A stretch of 64,000 bases of DNA from Isoetes taiwanensis (Eukaryota; Streptophyta; Lycopodiopsida; Isoetales; Isoetaceae): contig JAJEKV010000037.1 in NCBI GenBank assembly GCA_021234155.1, positions 434,001 through 498,000 on the forward strand, read 5' to 3'. Every line of letters starts with the position of its first letter. Position 1 is the stretch's first letter. The translations under genes and the position numbers were made by a program. Positions 23,376 through 35,871 of the stretch are shown here, piece by piece. The notes beneath the pieces were generated by a model, which had not been told where the DNA came from, did no database searches, and was given only the letters and a program-made list of their open reading frames with translations.

Positions 23376-25519
23376 TGAACACCTCTCTGCTAAGATAACG
23401 AATGCAGCTTTGTTTTTGCTCAACTGTATGAAAACGAAGATGTATATCAACAAAACAGGAGGCATACCAAACACAAAATTAGCTTTATCAAAGACTCATA
23501 TCACAGAGATCAATTTGTAACAATTTAAAGGCTTGTACACTGTGTACCTGCCTGAGAAACACATACAGCTTGACATGTCCAAATCTGGCATGCTTACAAC
23601 GTCTGTCTCTCGAGTTAGACATACTGCCCCATACCATTTCACACAAAGTTCTGTCTATGTAAACAAAACACTTGTCCTTTTTGTCGAACTGTGATACAGA
23701 CATAAAATAAGTCTGAAACCTGCCATGGCATAGCATTTCAAGGTACCCCTACAGTGCTAGATGTTGCGGCAGATACAACAGCCAGATAGGGAAAAATAGG
23801 GAAAGGATTAGCGACTGCTTACAGGATCATCTTCTGAATTGATCTCATATGATGCAAGGAAATTCTATTGAACAAAAAATCCCATCATCAGAAAGCCAAA
23901 ACCCAGTTGTCGTACCTCTGCAGCAATATATTTACATATCCAGTGCAAGAAATCCATTTCTAAATGCAAGAGCTTGAATATGGTTGTTTCGATGCACAAA
24001 TTCATCCACAAAATTGCTCATTTATATGGAATTGAAGTCGAAGTGGGTCATGCTTTGGCGGATGCCCTTAACGCAAAAAGAAAGGAAAAAGAAACAACGA
24101 TGTTCAGACTTACATCAGAAAGATTTCCTTGTTGCTGTAGAAAAGTATTAATGATCAAATTGAGCAACTGGCTAATCTCCGCCTAAAAGGCAAAAGTCTT
24201 GACACCACCGGTGCTATATTCACTTCCCGATAAAAGCTTTTTGTGAATGCCTTTCTGAATTCCCTTTTTTCCCCCTCTTGCTCTGCCGTTTAAGCAACCC
24301 TTTTGGCTTCCTTTGTGTGGATCCACAGCTATATCCAACCTTTTCATTAGGAGTAATGTGCCCCTGCAGGCCCTTATACGGGGTAAGGGCCTGGCGAGAA
24401 GAAATTGCTGCTCCCCATAGCCACAGCTCCGGAGTGCAGGAAGCACGCACCTTCCCAGCTCCGGCGCTGTTACAGATAATACTGGACCATAACTGGTCAG
24501 AGTCTAGGTCAAGAGGGCCGAAAATGGTTCAGAAGGCCGATTTGGTTTTAGGAAGCCCAAATAGATCCTAGCCTGGAGAGATAACTGCCGGAGTCGGAGC
24601 TTCAAACCAACACTGCCATGAAGAAATAACGACCTTAAGGAGGTTGGAACGAGGGCCAGAAGGGCCGATTTGCTGGTCAGGGACCTCTGCTAGGTATGAA
24701 GAAGGAGAATCGATGGCATGCAGCCCTCCTTTCGGCTGTTTAATCCATATATGCCGCTTCGTTTTCCTAGATACAGAGCATAGAGCATGCTGATCGGCTT
24801 GCAGAGCAAGAAAGGGCAATGAAGTGCAAATGAAAATTGAGAAGTGTAAATGAAAAGTGAAACCCAACACGTGTCTCTCACAGGTTTTTTTTGCATCAAA
24901 GAAAATAGAGGAGGAACATGCTTTATATATGGTTTGATGATGTATATGTTTGCTTGCAAACAATATTCTATAATCTTTGTTAAAAAGAGCATGATATGCA
25001 TGTACCATTTGAATGATGCAAAAACTAAAGCAAAGGGATGGACACTTTCAAATTCTTAGCATTTTTCGGATTCAAAGCTTTAACCAAGTTTGGAGGACAG
25101 TTTTGATGTTCTAAACGGAAAAAAAAAGGTATTGTCATTGGCAGATGCATTTGATGAAGGCTTTTTGTTTCCAATTTATTTGGACTATTGGCCTTTTCTG
25201 CTTGCATTATTGTAGAACATGCTATTGAAACCTTAAGATGGTGTGTTTGAATTTTCCACTTTCCATTGCACTTGACAATGACAATGAAAATACATTGGGT
25301 AAAATATTGCATATAGTTTTACTGTCGGTGCTACAAATGAATGCATAGCTCTAAAAATGCCAGACGTTAGTCTTTTAGGCGCATTTGTCCTTTTAACTTA
25401 GATAGTTTGAATTGGAGGTTTTGCCATGCATTTGATTGTAGGCCTTAACATCAAAGCACATGTGATATTAAAAAGTCTGAATGCCTAATATATCCATATT
25501 TCACAGCACATATACCAAA
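23376..25519. other. No recognisable gene
   Basis: Frames of 70-146 codons occur on both strands (for example 24568-25008 minus), with no family signature. The 24.3-24.6 kb part is GC-richer than its surroundings and may be an eroded element. Confidence 0.4.
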
Positions 25520-26212
25520 GCATGGAATAATGATGTGCGTCACATCCAGGTATATAAATGGTGGTCTTTATCATGTTTGTGGCATTTGAACCTCAGATGT
25601 GATTTTGGTTCAGATAGACGTAGAAAGCTCACTATGTTAAGAATGTACCTTTTGTGATCTGCCCTCTTTGCATGCAGAGGGATGAGACAATTGAGCACTG
25701 CTTTTTCTTGTGTCACCATGTTCGACTTGCGTGGCAGTGGCTTTTGAGTCTTTTCCATTGTGACTTGAATAGTCAGCAGGTCCTATTGTCAGTCTATCCT
25801 AGTTCTTGGGACAAGTTGGCAAAGAGGGCTTTCCACTTGGCATCTGCTTGGATCATCTGGTCCATTTGGAAGAGACAAAATCTCCTCATCTTCAAAGGAC
25901 AGGCCTTTTCAGATATGCAAGTGCTTAGCGATGCCCGTAGTCGCATTGTGAGGGCGTACAAGTGTTCTTCCTTAAAGGACGACATCAAAAGTATCATTTG
26001 GGAGCAATATCTTCAGATTCACACCTACTCATAGCAAACAGTTGTGCTCGTGGTGATCTGTGTTCTCTGCTTTTCTATGTTATGTATGTGGTGGGTAGTG
26101 TTGCTCTAGTGGATATCTTCTCCACTGGTTTTGAGTCCCCCATGTACTCTTTGTATTCTTTTGAGTAATAAAGGTCCACGTTCATAAAAAAAAAAAAAAA
26201 AAAAAAAAAAAA
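25520..26212 (+). mobile_element. 5'-truncated LINE with zf-RVT domain and poly(A) tail
   Basis: The frame 25654-26034 encodes the C-terminal zinc-binding domain of plant L1-type reverse transcriptase: ICPLCMQRDETIEHCFFLC, then the usual hydrophobic helices (AWQWLLSLF, ASAWIIWSIWKRQNLLIF), ending at a stop. Diverged RT-proximal text (WWSLSCLWHLN) precedes it from about 25530. An AATAAA lies at 26167-26172 and 27 adenines at 26186-26212. The 5' truncation and poly(A) tail are typical of LINE retrotransposition. This tail differs from the microsatellite tails of the other LINE family in the window. Confidence 0.85.
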
Positions 26213-26860
26213 CTTCTCTAAATATATGATGTTGGTGTTGGTGTTGCTTTGCTATCAAATATAATCAAGAAAAGTTACCATCTAATGCCTTCAATAAGTG
26301 ATGTTGATACCAATAACTTGTTTGGCAAATGTTTTTTACCAAAATTTTGGTTGGAAAAAAGTTTCAATTAAGAATTGGGAATTTTCGTGTGTGGTTTTAT
26401 CTGACAAACCATTTTATAAACCATTGTATATAATATCTAAGCCAAATTAAAAAGGATTGCAACCTTTTTTGAGTTTCTTATTAGGGATAGGGGCAGGGGG
26501 TATAGGGGGATTGAGGCGGGGAAGATGATGGGGTAGAAACGTGGAAGAAAAATCGGGATTGCGATGGGGAAGGATACAACTGAAGGAGCTTCTACCGATG
26601 GAGAACAAAGAGCAACAAGGGGGCAACAAAGGTTTGGCGAATGGTGGGAAGAGGGTGAAGCAGGGTGCAACAAGGTTTTGGTGAATGGTTGAAGGCAGAT
26701 GGGGAAGCAGATGTATGATAAGGCAATGAATTAGACTTGCTTCTTCTTTTTCTTCTTCTGCAGGTCTAGCAAGCAAGGATGGCAAAGAGCACTTGTGGAG
26801 ATGGTCATGGCTCTTCTTCCTTGGCGATGGAGGCAACACATCTTTGCTTTTTTCTTGCAG
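26213..26860. other. No recognisable gene
   Basis: T-rich and then purine-rich sequence. The minus-strand proline-rich frames (26437-26839) reflect G-rich plus-strand composition. No domain. Confidence 0.4.
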
Positions 26861-27330
26861 ATTGATCAGAGTATTTTAGGCAATTATCTCACCCTGGTGC
26901 CTTGAAAACCTGACGAATATGAGAAGCTTGAAAGCTTTCTATGGCAGGATTGTCTTCTCAATATCCTTGCTTTATGAAAGTAGGCAAGTCCAAGGCCGGA
27001 TATAATGTTATAATTGGAGGAGGCAATTTTGGTTCTGGTTCTTCTAGAGAACATGCACTTGTTGCTCTTGCTGCAGATGGAGTAGAGGTTGTAGTTGCAG
27101 AATAATATGCCAAGATTTTTTTTAGAGACTCTGTAGCAACTGGGGAGCTCTATTCAGTTGAATCTGAAAGTCAGATCTAGGAAGAGTGTGAAACTGGAGG
27201 TAAGGTTACTGTGGATGTAGAAAAGAACTTGTTGTTTAATCATTCTACTAGGAAACAATATGTTCTAAAGCCTATTGGTGATGTTGGTCCTATGATTAAG
27301 GCCGATCGACAGTATTTTTGCTTATGCAAG
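26861..27330 (+). pseudogene. Relic of 3-isopropylmalate dehydratase (isomerase) small subunit
   Basis: The plus strand reads successive conserved blocks of the LeuD/IPMI small subunit: NYLTLVP-KPDEYEKLESF, YNVIIGGGNFGSGSSREHA, LVALAADGVEVVVAE, IFFRDSVATGELY, VDVEKNLLFNHST, YVLKPIGDVGP. The normal enzyme is the plastid small subunit that, with a large Fe-S subunit, isomerises isopropylmalate in leucine (and glucosinolate) synthesis. Here there are in-frame stops after LVP, VVVAE and ESESQI, and a frameshift near 26940. The N-terminal transit region is absent. TTTTTTCTTGCAG lies directly before 26861 and could be an old splice acceptor, so the relic is either a truncated genomic duplicate or a retrocopy. 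Confidence 0.85.
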
Positions 27331-27699
27331 ACAGACAAGCATGATTGCTGCTGGTTGTTTGTTCTTAAAATCTTCGTATTGGATAGAAGTGTAGTTTTGA
27401 ATTCATTTTATTATATTTTGGTTGGAAAAAAATAAATAAAGAAGCTCGTGGCCAGAAACTACCTCTCCAGAAGCTAGAATCTTTATTTGTTATGAAAAAA
27501 TTGACTATTTTTGTTTTGGTGCGTTATTTGGCATCGCGTGACACGCGTGACCAACCCCTCGCTTTTTCGAGGTTGTTTTTTTGTCACGTGGCATGCGTGA
27601 CCAGCCCCTCGATTTTCGAGGTTGTTGTTTTCTTATCTTTGTGTTCTAGTTTGTTGATGTGCAGGTACAGTGGGATGCGCGACTCCATCTTCTTCATAC

Positions 27700-27845
27700 T
27701 TCGTGGGTTTCTTTATGGGAGCGTTTTTTTTTTGCAGCCTTACGTTGTGTCCAAGCCCCTTGCCGAGGGCTTATCACTAGGGTTTTTCCTCGAAAATCCG
27801 AAAGGGCAGGGTTTTTTAATCCCCGCGATAAGCTCTCTGCAGGTA
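27700..27845 (+). mobile_element. Fragment of a LINE 3' untranslated region
   Basis: The phrases CCTCGAAAATCCGAAAGGGC, GGGTTTTTTAATCC and GCGATAAGCTCTCTGC resemble the stretch before the 3' end of the LINEs at 43.99-44.06 and 45.81-45.87 kb. The terminal GGACGATAAAA motif and tail are missing, so only a piece survives. Confidence 0.5.
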
Positions 27846-30800
27846 CATTAACTGACATCTGTAGAATTTTTTTGGGGTCCAGATGATATAATTGGATATT
27901 CCATGTGTTTTTTCATTGTGGGTAGCTTGCAAATGTGCAGCTACCCACTCTCAACCTTGGTAGAATTCTGCTGAGATGAATGAAATAAATTACAATCAAG
28001 GTTACAATAGACTACAATTTCAACTCCCAACAGATTACAACCAAGATTATATTGAGAAGAAAGATTACAACCAAGATCACAAGAGTTTATCACATTTTCC
28101 TGACCAAGATCACAACAGTTGATCACAAGATTACAGCACACAGTTTATCAGAGTTTACTGAAGTATCAACCAACACATTTTCACAACATAATTTATCAGT
28201 TCATTAAAACTGATAAAAGATGAACTTGCCATCAAACTGAATTGCCACAAAAGATCAACCTAATATTAAACTGAACTGCCATAGAATATCAACCTGTCAT
28301 CAAACTGAACTGCCAGAAGACTGTCGATTTTTATCCAAAGCATTATCGAACGCTGCTACTAAAGCCTGACATCAACACCACCAAAGTTGAAAGTACAATT
28401 ATAAAAGGTTACCTCAATTGTTAATAACAGGGCCAATGAACCTGCCAATTGCCTTTGAACTCTCGGGATGATCCTTGCTCAAAGTAGCATAGAAATAGTC
28501 ATCAAACAGATCACCTTCAATTTCAATATCTTTTGTCTTAACTATCTGATTGTCCAATGAACTGGCATCACTGCAGAATCTTTTAATTGCAATACAGAAA
28601 CTGCAGAATCCTTCCCAATATCCTTTCCATCTTCCACGGCTCGAAGCAGCGAAGAACTTCGAGAACCAAGAGCAACGTTGCAATCAATTTCTCCAAGGAC
28701 AACATTTGAATCTATTATAGCAGAAGTTTGTTTACACCTCAGTTGCAAAACAAACCAAATAAATAAATAAATAAACAAGTAAACAAATAAGTAATCATGA
28801 AAACTACATCTTTGTACGACCGTGGTGAACCATCTGCATTATATGGGTGTCCAATAAAAAATAAACCATTAGTAATCCGTCCACACTCTTATGTCCCATA
28901 ATTTGCATTCCAGCAACTCCAGGAACATCGAAAGAAGCAAGACGAATAACCAATGAAACTCTGCCAGACTTATTACAAATCTCTATTTCTGGACTGGCAA
29001 TTGAAGCCATAGTATGAAGCCACTTGCAAAGGGCATCAACACCAAACCAACAGGTGTAACTGCATATTAGACCTGCAATCCAAATAAACAATAAGTGAAT
29101 TCATTAGAGAATTCAAACTAGAAAACAATGTTTTGTAATTATGGATCGGCTGAAGAAAGGAGTGATGCGTTTCATCATTCTGCTCTTTTGTAGGCACATG
29201 ATGAACATATTGCTTAAAAGTAAAATGTGTCCAAACAGGTTTTTTAAAGTACTCATCAAACTTAGTGATAATAGAATTATAACTCTTACTAATAGGCCAA
29301 TGCTGCTATTCGACCGATCAAAGACGATATCTTGCTGAACAAACATGGCATGCATGCCGGGACAGGGAAAATATTGAAACTCACAGCCAAAAAAATTGGA
29401 ACAACACAGATCGAGATGAGGCATGCTTTGGTTAGCTCATTTGCCTCATATACACCTGTAGCTTTAGTGTAAAGAGTATGGAATGTCCTCTATATAATGT
29501 GTATAGTAATTATCGAAAATCTCAATATGGGAGAAGAAAAAGATAGAAGGAAATGGCAGTATATATCAAAATGTAGCAACAATTAATTCTACTTACAAAC
29601 CATCTAATCATCAAAGACTTGTAAAAAATATATAGAGCGACAATTTATTAGCTATCAAATTTCTAGAGAGCAAGAACATATCTATAAATGCTATTATGAA
29701 TCGAATGAAAGACCAAAAGCAATGGAAAACCAAATTTAAAAGGACCTTCTCCACCTCTAGCACCTCAACCCATACCTGATGATCGATATCAGACAAAATT
29801 TCCCTCTCAAAGTTGAAGGTTATAGCAGTAAACTTTTCCTTCGCCTTCTCATAATTTCCCTCTTTTCTTGACTTCTTCATCATACCAACAAAAGCCTCAT
29901 GGTTTTGAGAAAACATTGCATCTGTCCTCATATTAAAAGGATGCTCACTAATGCCAGTCTCTCCAATCTCTTCTCACTCATCTAACAATTCTACCAACAG
30001 CTCTAAACAAAGGGCTAAGCCTACAAGACAAAACAAAAAAACAGAATAAATTAATTAATTTAAACTAACCCAAAACAATCAAATTAAAACTTACGTTCCA
30101 GGTGGATAAAGCCTTCCATTATTCTTCTTTGCCCACAAAATAAGCATAAACAAATCAGTAAAAATTTTACAAACAGGAAAAATAAAATTATGAAAACAAG
30201 GTGCTGCGTGCGGAGGTTTGCCCTCCATGGCTGGAGGGTGAAGTGGCTTAAATCATAGTTCAGAGTCATGTTTTGGCATGATTGGATTACTTCGTAATGT
30301 AACATATATACTATATTCCTGCAAGCATCAACCATGTGGTGTCAGTCCAAAGTTGCAACATATTGACGTTAAAAGGCAAGTAAAATCACAAGTAAGGACG
30401 TTAGCGTGACAACACCAGACACACGTTTACTAGTTCTGTCTATATTGCCTCCATTGTGGCTCCAAAGGGCCTGTCAATAACAGTTTTGCTCAATTAGCAC
30501 GTGTTCTCAGTTGTTTATTAGAAGACAGCATCATTGAATTTCATATCAACGACATTGGTTTGTTAAATGATGTTCACGTTGTTCGAGGCCCTGTCATAGT
30601 GTTGCCCAATAAAGTTCTGGAAATAGATCGCTATAGATCGCCATAGCCAAACCACCTATTAAAGGCCATACTTGATATAGCCATACTTATAGAGGTTCCC
30701 TCATTTTATGGCTTTTCTTGACTTCCTAGCAGTATTTAAAAAAAAATTCAAATTTTGTTGCTATGGTTGTTTATTATTGCTTTTTTTCTTTTTTCTTTTT

Positions 30801-31863
30801 GAACAAAATGATGTCTTCCATAAACAACCACAACAGTATTACCCTAATAGTAACCCAAAAAACAAATGGGATATCTTGCAAAGTACACACTTTCTTATAA
30901 TTTAATGGGCTCTAGCATTGAAAAGCCTTGTAATATCAAGCATGTCTACATAAACCAAGTATGTATTTGGATATATTGTTTTCGATCCTTGCATGATTCG
31001 TAGCTTTGGATCTATCTGCCAATCAATGCAGATCCTAAAATCAAGACAATGTTAATGTCCTTTTTTAGGAGGCTACTATAAAGCTTACAACAGAATGCAC
31101 ACATAACGACAATGAAGTTAATGGAATACTCCTTTGTTTTTTTTCTCTCACAATATCAAATTAGATTCCACTCAACATGAACATCAAATTATCAAATTCG
31201 ATTTCTTGGCAAAGGTTTTACAAAGTCTAAATGCACATTTAGAACCATCTTACAAATATGTTATCAAGGAGGAATTAAGACAATGATATGTATTATGTGG
31301 TTGCCAAGACGCTAAAGGATGGGGTTCAAGGGTCAGAATTAGGCGGGGTTTCTCCCCAGAATATCCGATTAAAGTTGGAAATATCCGATTTGCTAAAGTA
31401 GATGCAGACAAATTTTCGGTTGAAATTTCATAAAAATAGTGTTAAACTCAAAAATCCGGTAAGCATAAATAAAAGGTGACCTTTTTATGGTTAGTGCAAA
31501 ATCTAAATTCTAGGCCTGGTGGGGATGATGCCATGAGTAAGCTAGGGTAGATGCACGTGCCAGTCCACCTCAACAAAACCATGTGTAGTTGCATGTACAA
31601 AGAACGGACAGATAACTTCAACCAATCATGCAAATCAACCCTTTTATTTATTAGTAAGAAAGCCAAAATAACAATATTCTTAATCTCAAAACCCCACGAA
31701 GCAAATCGAAAGCTGGGTATCAATCACTCCATCGGGCGCTCTGTCTATAAGAATCGAACTGAGTTTACTACATTTGACAGAAATGTATTGAGTGCACAGC
31801 CAAATGTTGGGATCTAGTACAATAGAATGCATCATTTCCTGTGCTCAGTCATAAACATAATGT
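27846..31863. other. About 4 kb with unassigned open segments on the minus strand
   Basis: Minus-strand segments at 28414-28683 (ending GRFIGPVINN, followed by a GAG|GTAACC donor-like site), 28804-29070 (preceded by GGATTGCAG, acceptor-like), 29290-29335 (QDIVFDRSNSSIGLL between TTCAG and GTAAGAG) and 29740-29931 look like short exons of a decayed gene. I cannot name the family. VFDRSNSSIG is reminiscent of the end of pepsin-like aspartic proteases, but the surrounding text does not support that. 30340-31860 shows nothing beyond short repeats. Confidence 0.35.
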
Positions 31864-32300
31864 GTGCAAATGCAGCAACACAATCTGAATGGTCAGTTCT
31901 GTCAGATTTGGCCCAGTCCCTTAACATTTTCCAGTGGAATTTTCAGCTCAAATGCATGCACTATATCATGGGAGGGAGTGGCGTGTGATGAAAGGGGTAG
32001 AAATATTCTGGAGCTTAGACGCTCAGAAGGGATTTTTAGGCAGCATTCCCAAATCTCTAATGTAAGTTCCTTCACAAAACTGGAGCTCTGGAGTAACCTA
32101 TGGTTGGAACCATACCACCTTCTATCGGAAAAATAACTACTCTGGAGAATCTTAACCTAAAAACTATCGGTCTCACAGGCTCCATACTATTCATCTGGAC
32201 ATAAGTAATAATACACGTTCAATTCCTGCTTTTCTGAGCCATCTCTCTAACCTCACAAATATTTCCATCCAGTGGTGTGACAACTCAGGATTTCCTCACA
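31864..32300 (+). pseudogene. Leucine-rich-repeat receptor-like relic
   Basis: The plus strand encodes the N-cap and first LRRs of a plant LRR receptor: ISWEGVACDERGR, then LELRRSEGIF, SNVSSFTKLELWSN, then in other frames GTIPPSIGKITTLENLNL and a TIPAFLSHLSNLTNIS-like segment. The frame changes several times and stops occur. Kinase and transmembrane parts are absent. A normal gene would encode a cell-surface receptor-like protein. Confidence 0.75.
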
Positions 32301-32499
32301 GACTGTAGTGGATATATATACGTCCCAACCATAAAAGTTAATTCAAGTCAATTATGGATTTTATTCTTTACTTTCCGAAGGCAAGATAAATTAGGATGAG
32401 GTACAATCTTGTGTTTGCATTGTATCCACATAATCTGACCAAAAGTGACATGATACCCCCCACCTCTAGACAGCTGTAAGTGGACAAATATATTAGTAT

Positions 32500-33020
32500 A
32501 TCACCCTCGCCTGGAGGTTCTGGCCTGCCCAAGAGACGTGAAAGAAGCCAAACATCATGTATTCTTTTATGCAGAAGATGAAGTGGTGAATACCAATGAG
32601 TTTGTCAAGTTGTAAAGCCCAGAGTATAAAATTTGCATCAGTTTTGCTGTCTTGCATCACCGTTAAGTTACCATTCTCAATCACAACACTTGCGTAAAGT
32701 TCTAATCCAAAGCAACATCTGATGGATGACCTATGCTTTGCCATACTGCAGTGCCATTCCCATCATAAACCAAATTACCGTTCCATTGCATCTCCTGCCT
32801 CTTTATTCCAGGGCCAGGAGATCAAACCATTTGATTTGAATGCCGCAGTACAAGGGTTCCAGCTGAATCCAAAACAAGCATGGCATCCCAGCTTACAATA
32901 GCACCAGAGTTCCATAATAACATAGATATCTCTAGATTGATTGCGGTTGCCAGCCTTTATTAATTGATACATAAGACAACAGGCTTTCAAACTAGGAACT
33001 TTGTCGGGTTGAAGAGCATG
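32500..33020 (-). pseudogene. Bulb-type mannose-binding lectin domain relic
   Basis: On the minus strand, pieces in shifting frames read LLWNSGAIVSWDAMLVLDSAGTL (here split by a stop), then NGNLVYDGNGTAVWQSIGHPSD, then VVIENGNLTVMQDSKTD. These are typical of the B_lectin (G-type) domain of S-locus-like or lectin receptor kinases. Stops and shifts at several sites, and no kinase domain, indicate a relic. It is opposite in strand to the neighbouring LRR relic, so the two are separate. Confidence 0.7.
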
Positions 33021-33205
33021 TAGCACAAAAACCCTCGTGGATAATTGTTTTAAACTCCACTTGATTTACAGAATATAACAAGAAATCAATTGTCTATACT
33101 AACAAAAATTTAAATTCCTCTAAGACCACGAAATGATAGTCATATGTTACAGAAAACACATGTTGAGCTTTTCCATAGAATCATTTTGATGCAGCTCAAG
33201 ATATC

Positions 33206-35871
33206 TTAATTACATAACTTCAACCTCTCACTTGGATATATAAGATCTGGATTCTTCAACTGGGGATTGAGTTGAGCTAATTCCTTCCACCCGCTCTTCC
33301 CAGTTCGTCGAGCAATTGCTGATAATGTATCTCCTTCTCTAACTTCATAACATGATGGTGCCCTGAAAATAGATTGAATCACGTGTCACTTTAGTTCTAC
33401 CAGGCAAGGTCTCATACTGCACAGAGTTACCTTGGATTAGCTGAAAGCAGTGCTCCTAGGAAAGCAACCACACCTGCTGCAACAGGTACCCAAAAGCTGT
33501 TTTTCCACAAATTATTAAAATCTGGACTTTTACGAGAAGCTGAATTGGCAAGATCTCCCTTTTCCTGAGAAAATTGGACACAAGTTCAGCCATCTGACTC
33601 GTAAGCAGGAGAGAGAGCTGCAATAAATACCTGCACTGATGGCTTATCATCATTCTTAAGTACTGGGGTTTCTTCCACGTAGATCTTCTCTTCAAGTAAA
33701 TCTTTGTCTTCAAATGTACCTTGGTTTGGCAACAGTTCATCAATGGAATTATGCAACTGGGAACCATATGGGTTCTCTTTCAGAACAATAGAAGGTTCTT
33801 GAGGCAATATATATGGCAAAGAAGGCCTAGTTGTCAGCATCTCTTCCTGAGAACCAGAAGCTTCAACATCCCTCAGTGTACCTCCTTCTGCTGTAAAGAT
33901 CTTGTTTTCTGAACTTTGAGTCTCTTGGGCTGTCGATGGCTCATCCTGGCTGTTGATTTGAGATTCAGCTCCTATTGGATCTTTATACACAGATGGACTG
34001 GACACAGATGAGGATGATGTTGATGTGCTAGATGTGGAAGTTCCAGAAGATGCAGGAGTTGACGGTGATTCTTCACTCTCCTCCATTTTCTCAGCAAAGT
34101 TAGAAGTAAAGTGCTCAGGTGGCGATGTTTCATCACTTACACTATCTTCTAAATCTTCATTTTTGACAGAGGAACCGACTGGTTCCAATCTGTCCAAATC
34201 AATAGGCTCCAACATCGTCTTTTCCAGGTTCCTGACAGAAGGGGTGGTGAGTTCTGAATTTTCTCCTCCATTTGTTCCATTCGAGAGTTGTGGTATATTA
34301 GAGTTATTTAACAAAGCCAAATTTTGCGAGGATGTTATTCTTCCAACAGTCTGCCAGGAAGTTTGCAAATTGTAAGAAAATTTTAGGCCATACTTCATGC
34401 TTGAAATGATATTATTTTCATCAACTGACCCTTGGAGTCTTCACATCAGGGGTTATTGCGGCTTGTTGTAGATACTCTCGAATGCCTCCAACCTTTACAG
34501 TGGGCATCGATACAGTATGAACTACATTGTCGAAATCTGGAACCTGAAAAGAATGATATGTAAACCATAGAATATATTAGGACTACAATAGCAATTTACC
34601 ATAATATATTCAAAGTTGAACTCATTGGAATATCAAAGCTACCTCTAGTTGTTTCGCCTGTGCTTTCTTGGAAAGGGCCCTGATGCAAACACAGACTCTT
34701 CTAATGTCCTTTTTCTCCACTACATCAGGTGGACTAAACAGATCAAGATCTGGCAAACCAATTCTCTTACAAACCTATGGTGATTGAAAATTATATGGTG
34801 AGAAGCCATCTGTAAATGTGGAAAGTTCAAAGAAATAAACTTCTTACTGAGAGAAAGGAGTCAACATTGGAATAAGGGAGATATTTTCCACCCTTCCCAT
34901 CAGCTGTGGATTCTGGGACTGGGGTAGATACTTCTCCATCAGACCTCTTCCGTATAAGTTCTTTAATGGCTTTCGAAACTCGATATCTAAAGATGAAACA
35001 AATTTTCAGGCAGTATAGATGGTGTTTATTGCAAGTAACAAAGACACAGAATATGACATATACAATGGGTAAACCTCTTCCAAAGGAGAAACAATCAAGT
35101 TCCTTGGCAACATGAGATCCAAGAAAAACAAAAGGGAACAGTTACATAAATACTGAAGGGATGTATAGATTGCTTTATAATGGATAAACCTCTTCCAAAG
35201 GAGAAACAATCAAGTTCCTTGGCAACATGAGATCCGAGAAAAACAAAAGGGAACAGTTACATAAATACTGAAGGGTTGTATAGATTGTATCATTCGTGGT
35301 TTAGATTATTTGCAATGTCTTTAGCGGATGCCAACCGTGTACATTTTCTCACACGTGAATGTAAAAAGTGTATTCTTCACTCACAGAATATCTCCATTTG
35401 CTAGCAGGTCAGAAAGACTCTGGTTCTCTTCATATCTTTCTTCCAAAACAGCCTCCAACCAAATCCGTGCTTGTTTCTGTTGCAACAAAAGTATCAATGT
35501 TACTGACGAAATAAGAAGGAATTTAGCTAGAATATCTGGCAATACAACAATGACAATTAACAAAATTTCCAACATAACTTTCCACAGGAAACAAAAATGT
35601 TCAGCTGGAATACTAGGTCTCATGGATGGAGCATGCATAGTGGTGTCATTACGAGCATACCAAATCTAAAGCAAAGAAGTCAACAAAAGCATAAGCATTA
35701 AACAAGATAGCTCAAGATTCGGTACCTGTAAGGACTCCAATCCAATTTTATCAAAAATTGCAAGATTGGACCTCAGGAAAGAAGCTAAAATTGACATAGA
35801 CTACTAACCTGCAGAAATTCATCATCCAATTCTCTGAACTGAGTTGTGGGAGGCACTTCTTCTTCAGCCAT
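33206..35871 (-). CDS. CH-like domain, membrane segment and LysM domain protein
   Basis: Eight exons join in frame (1551 nt, 516 residues): 35871-35809, 35476-35385, 34986-34848, 34774-34643, 34543-34430, 34350-33631, 33564-33431 and 33362-33206, all with GT-AG borders. The start is ATG 35871 (MAEEEVPPTTQF). Residues about 20-140 resemble a calponin-homology domain (ARIWLEAVLEERY, LSDLLANGDILY, YSNVDSFLSVCKRIGLPDLDLF, VCVCIRALSKKAQ). Residues about 180-420 are acidic and Ser/Thr-rich. FWVPVAAGVVAFLGALL near 435-455 is a predicted membrane segment. The C-terminus is a LysM domain (CYEVREGDTLSAIARRTGK...LAQLNPQLKNPDLIYP), ending LKLCN. LysM usually binds N-acetylglucosamine polymers and CH domains bind actin or microtubules. 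A single protein with both, split by a membrane anchor, would face both sides of a membrane, but this is inference. No frame damage is visible. Confidence 0.85.
35064..35293. repeat. 115-bp tandem duplication inside intron 2 of the LysM gene
   Basis: Units starting AATGGGTAAACCTCTTCC (35064) and AATGGATAAACCTCTTCC (35179) are about 95 percent identical by eye. They lie between exons 2 and 3 of the minus-strand gene and do not touch splice sites. Confidence 0.85.

Noticed and set aside
29290-29335. Aspartic protease exon (VFDRSNSSIG)
   Set aside because: The phrase alone resembles the end of pepsin-like proteases, but neither catalytic DTG/DSG block nor flanking protease text is found nearby.
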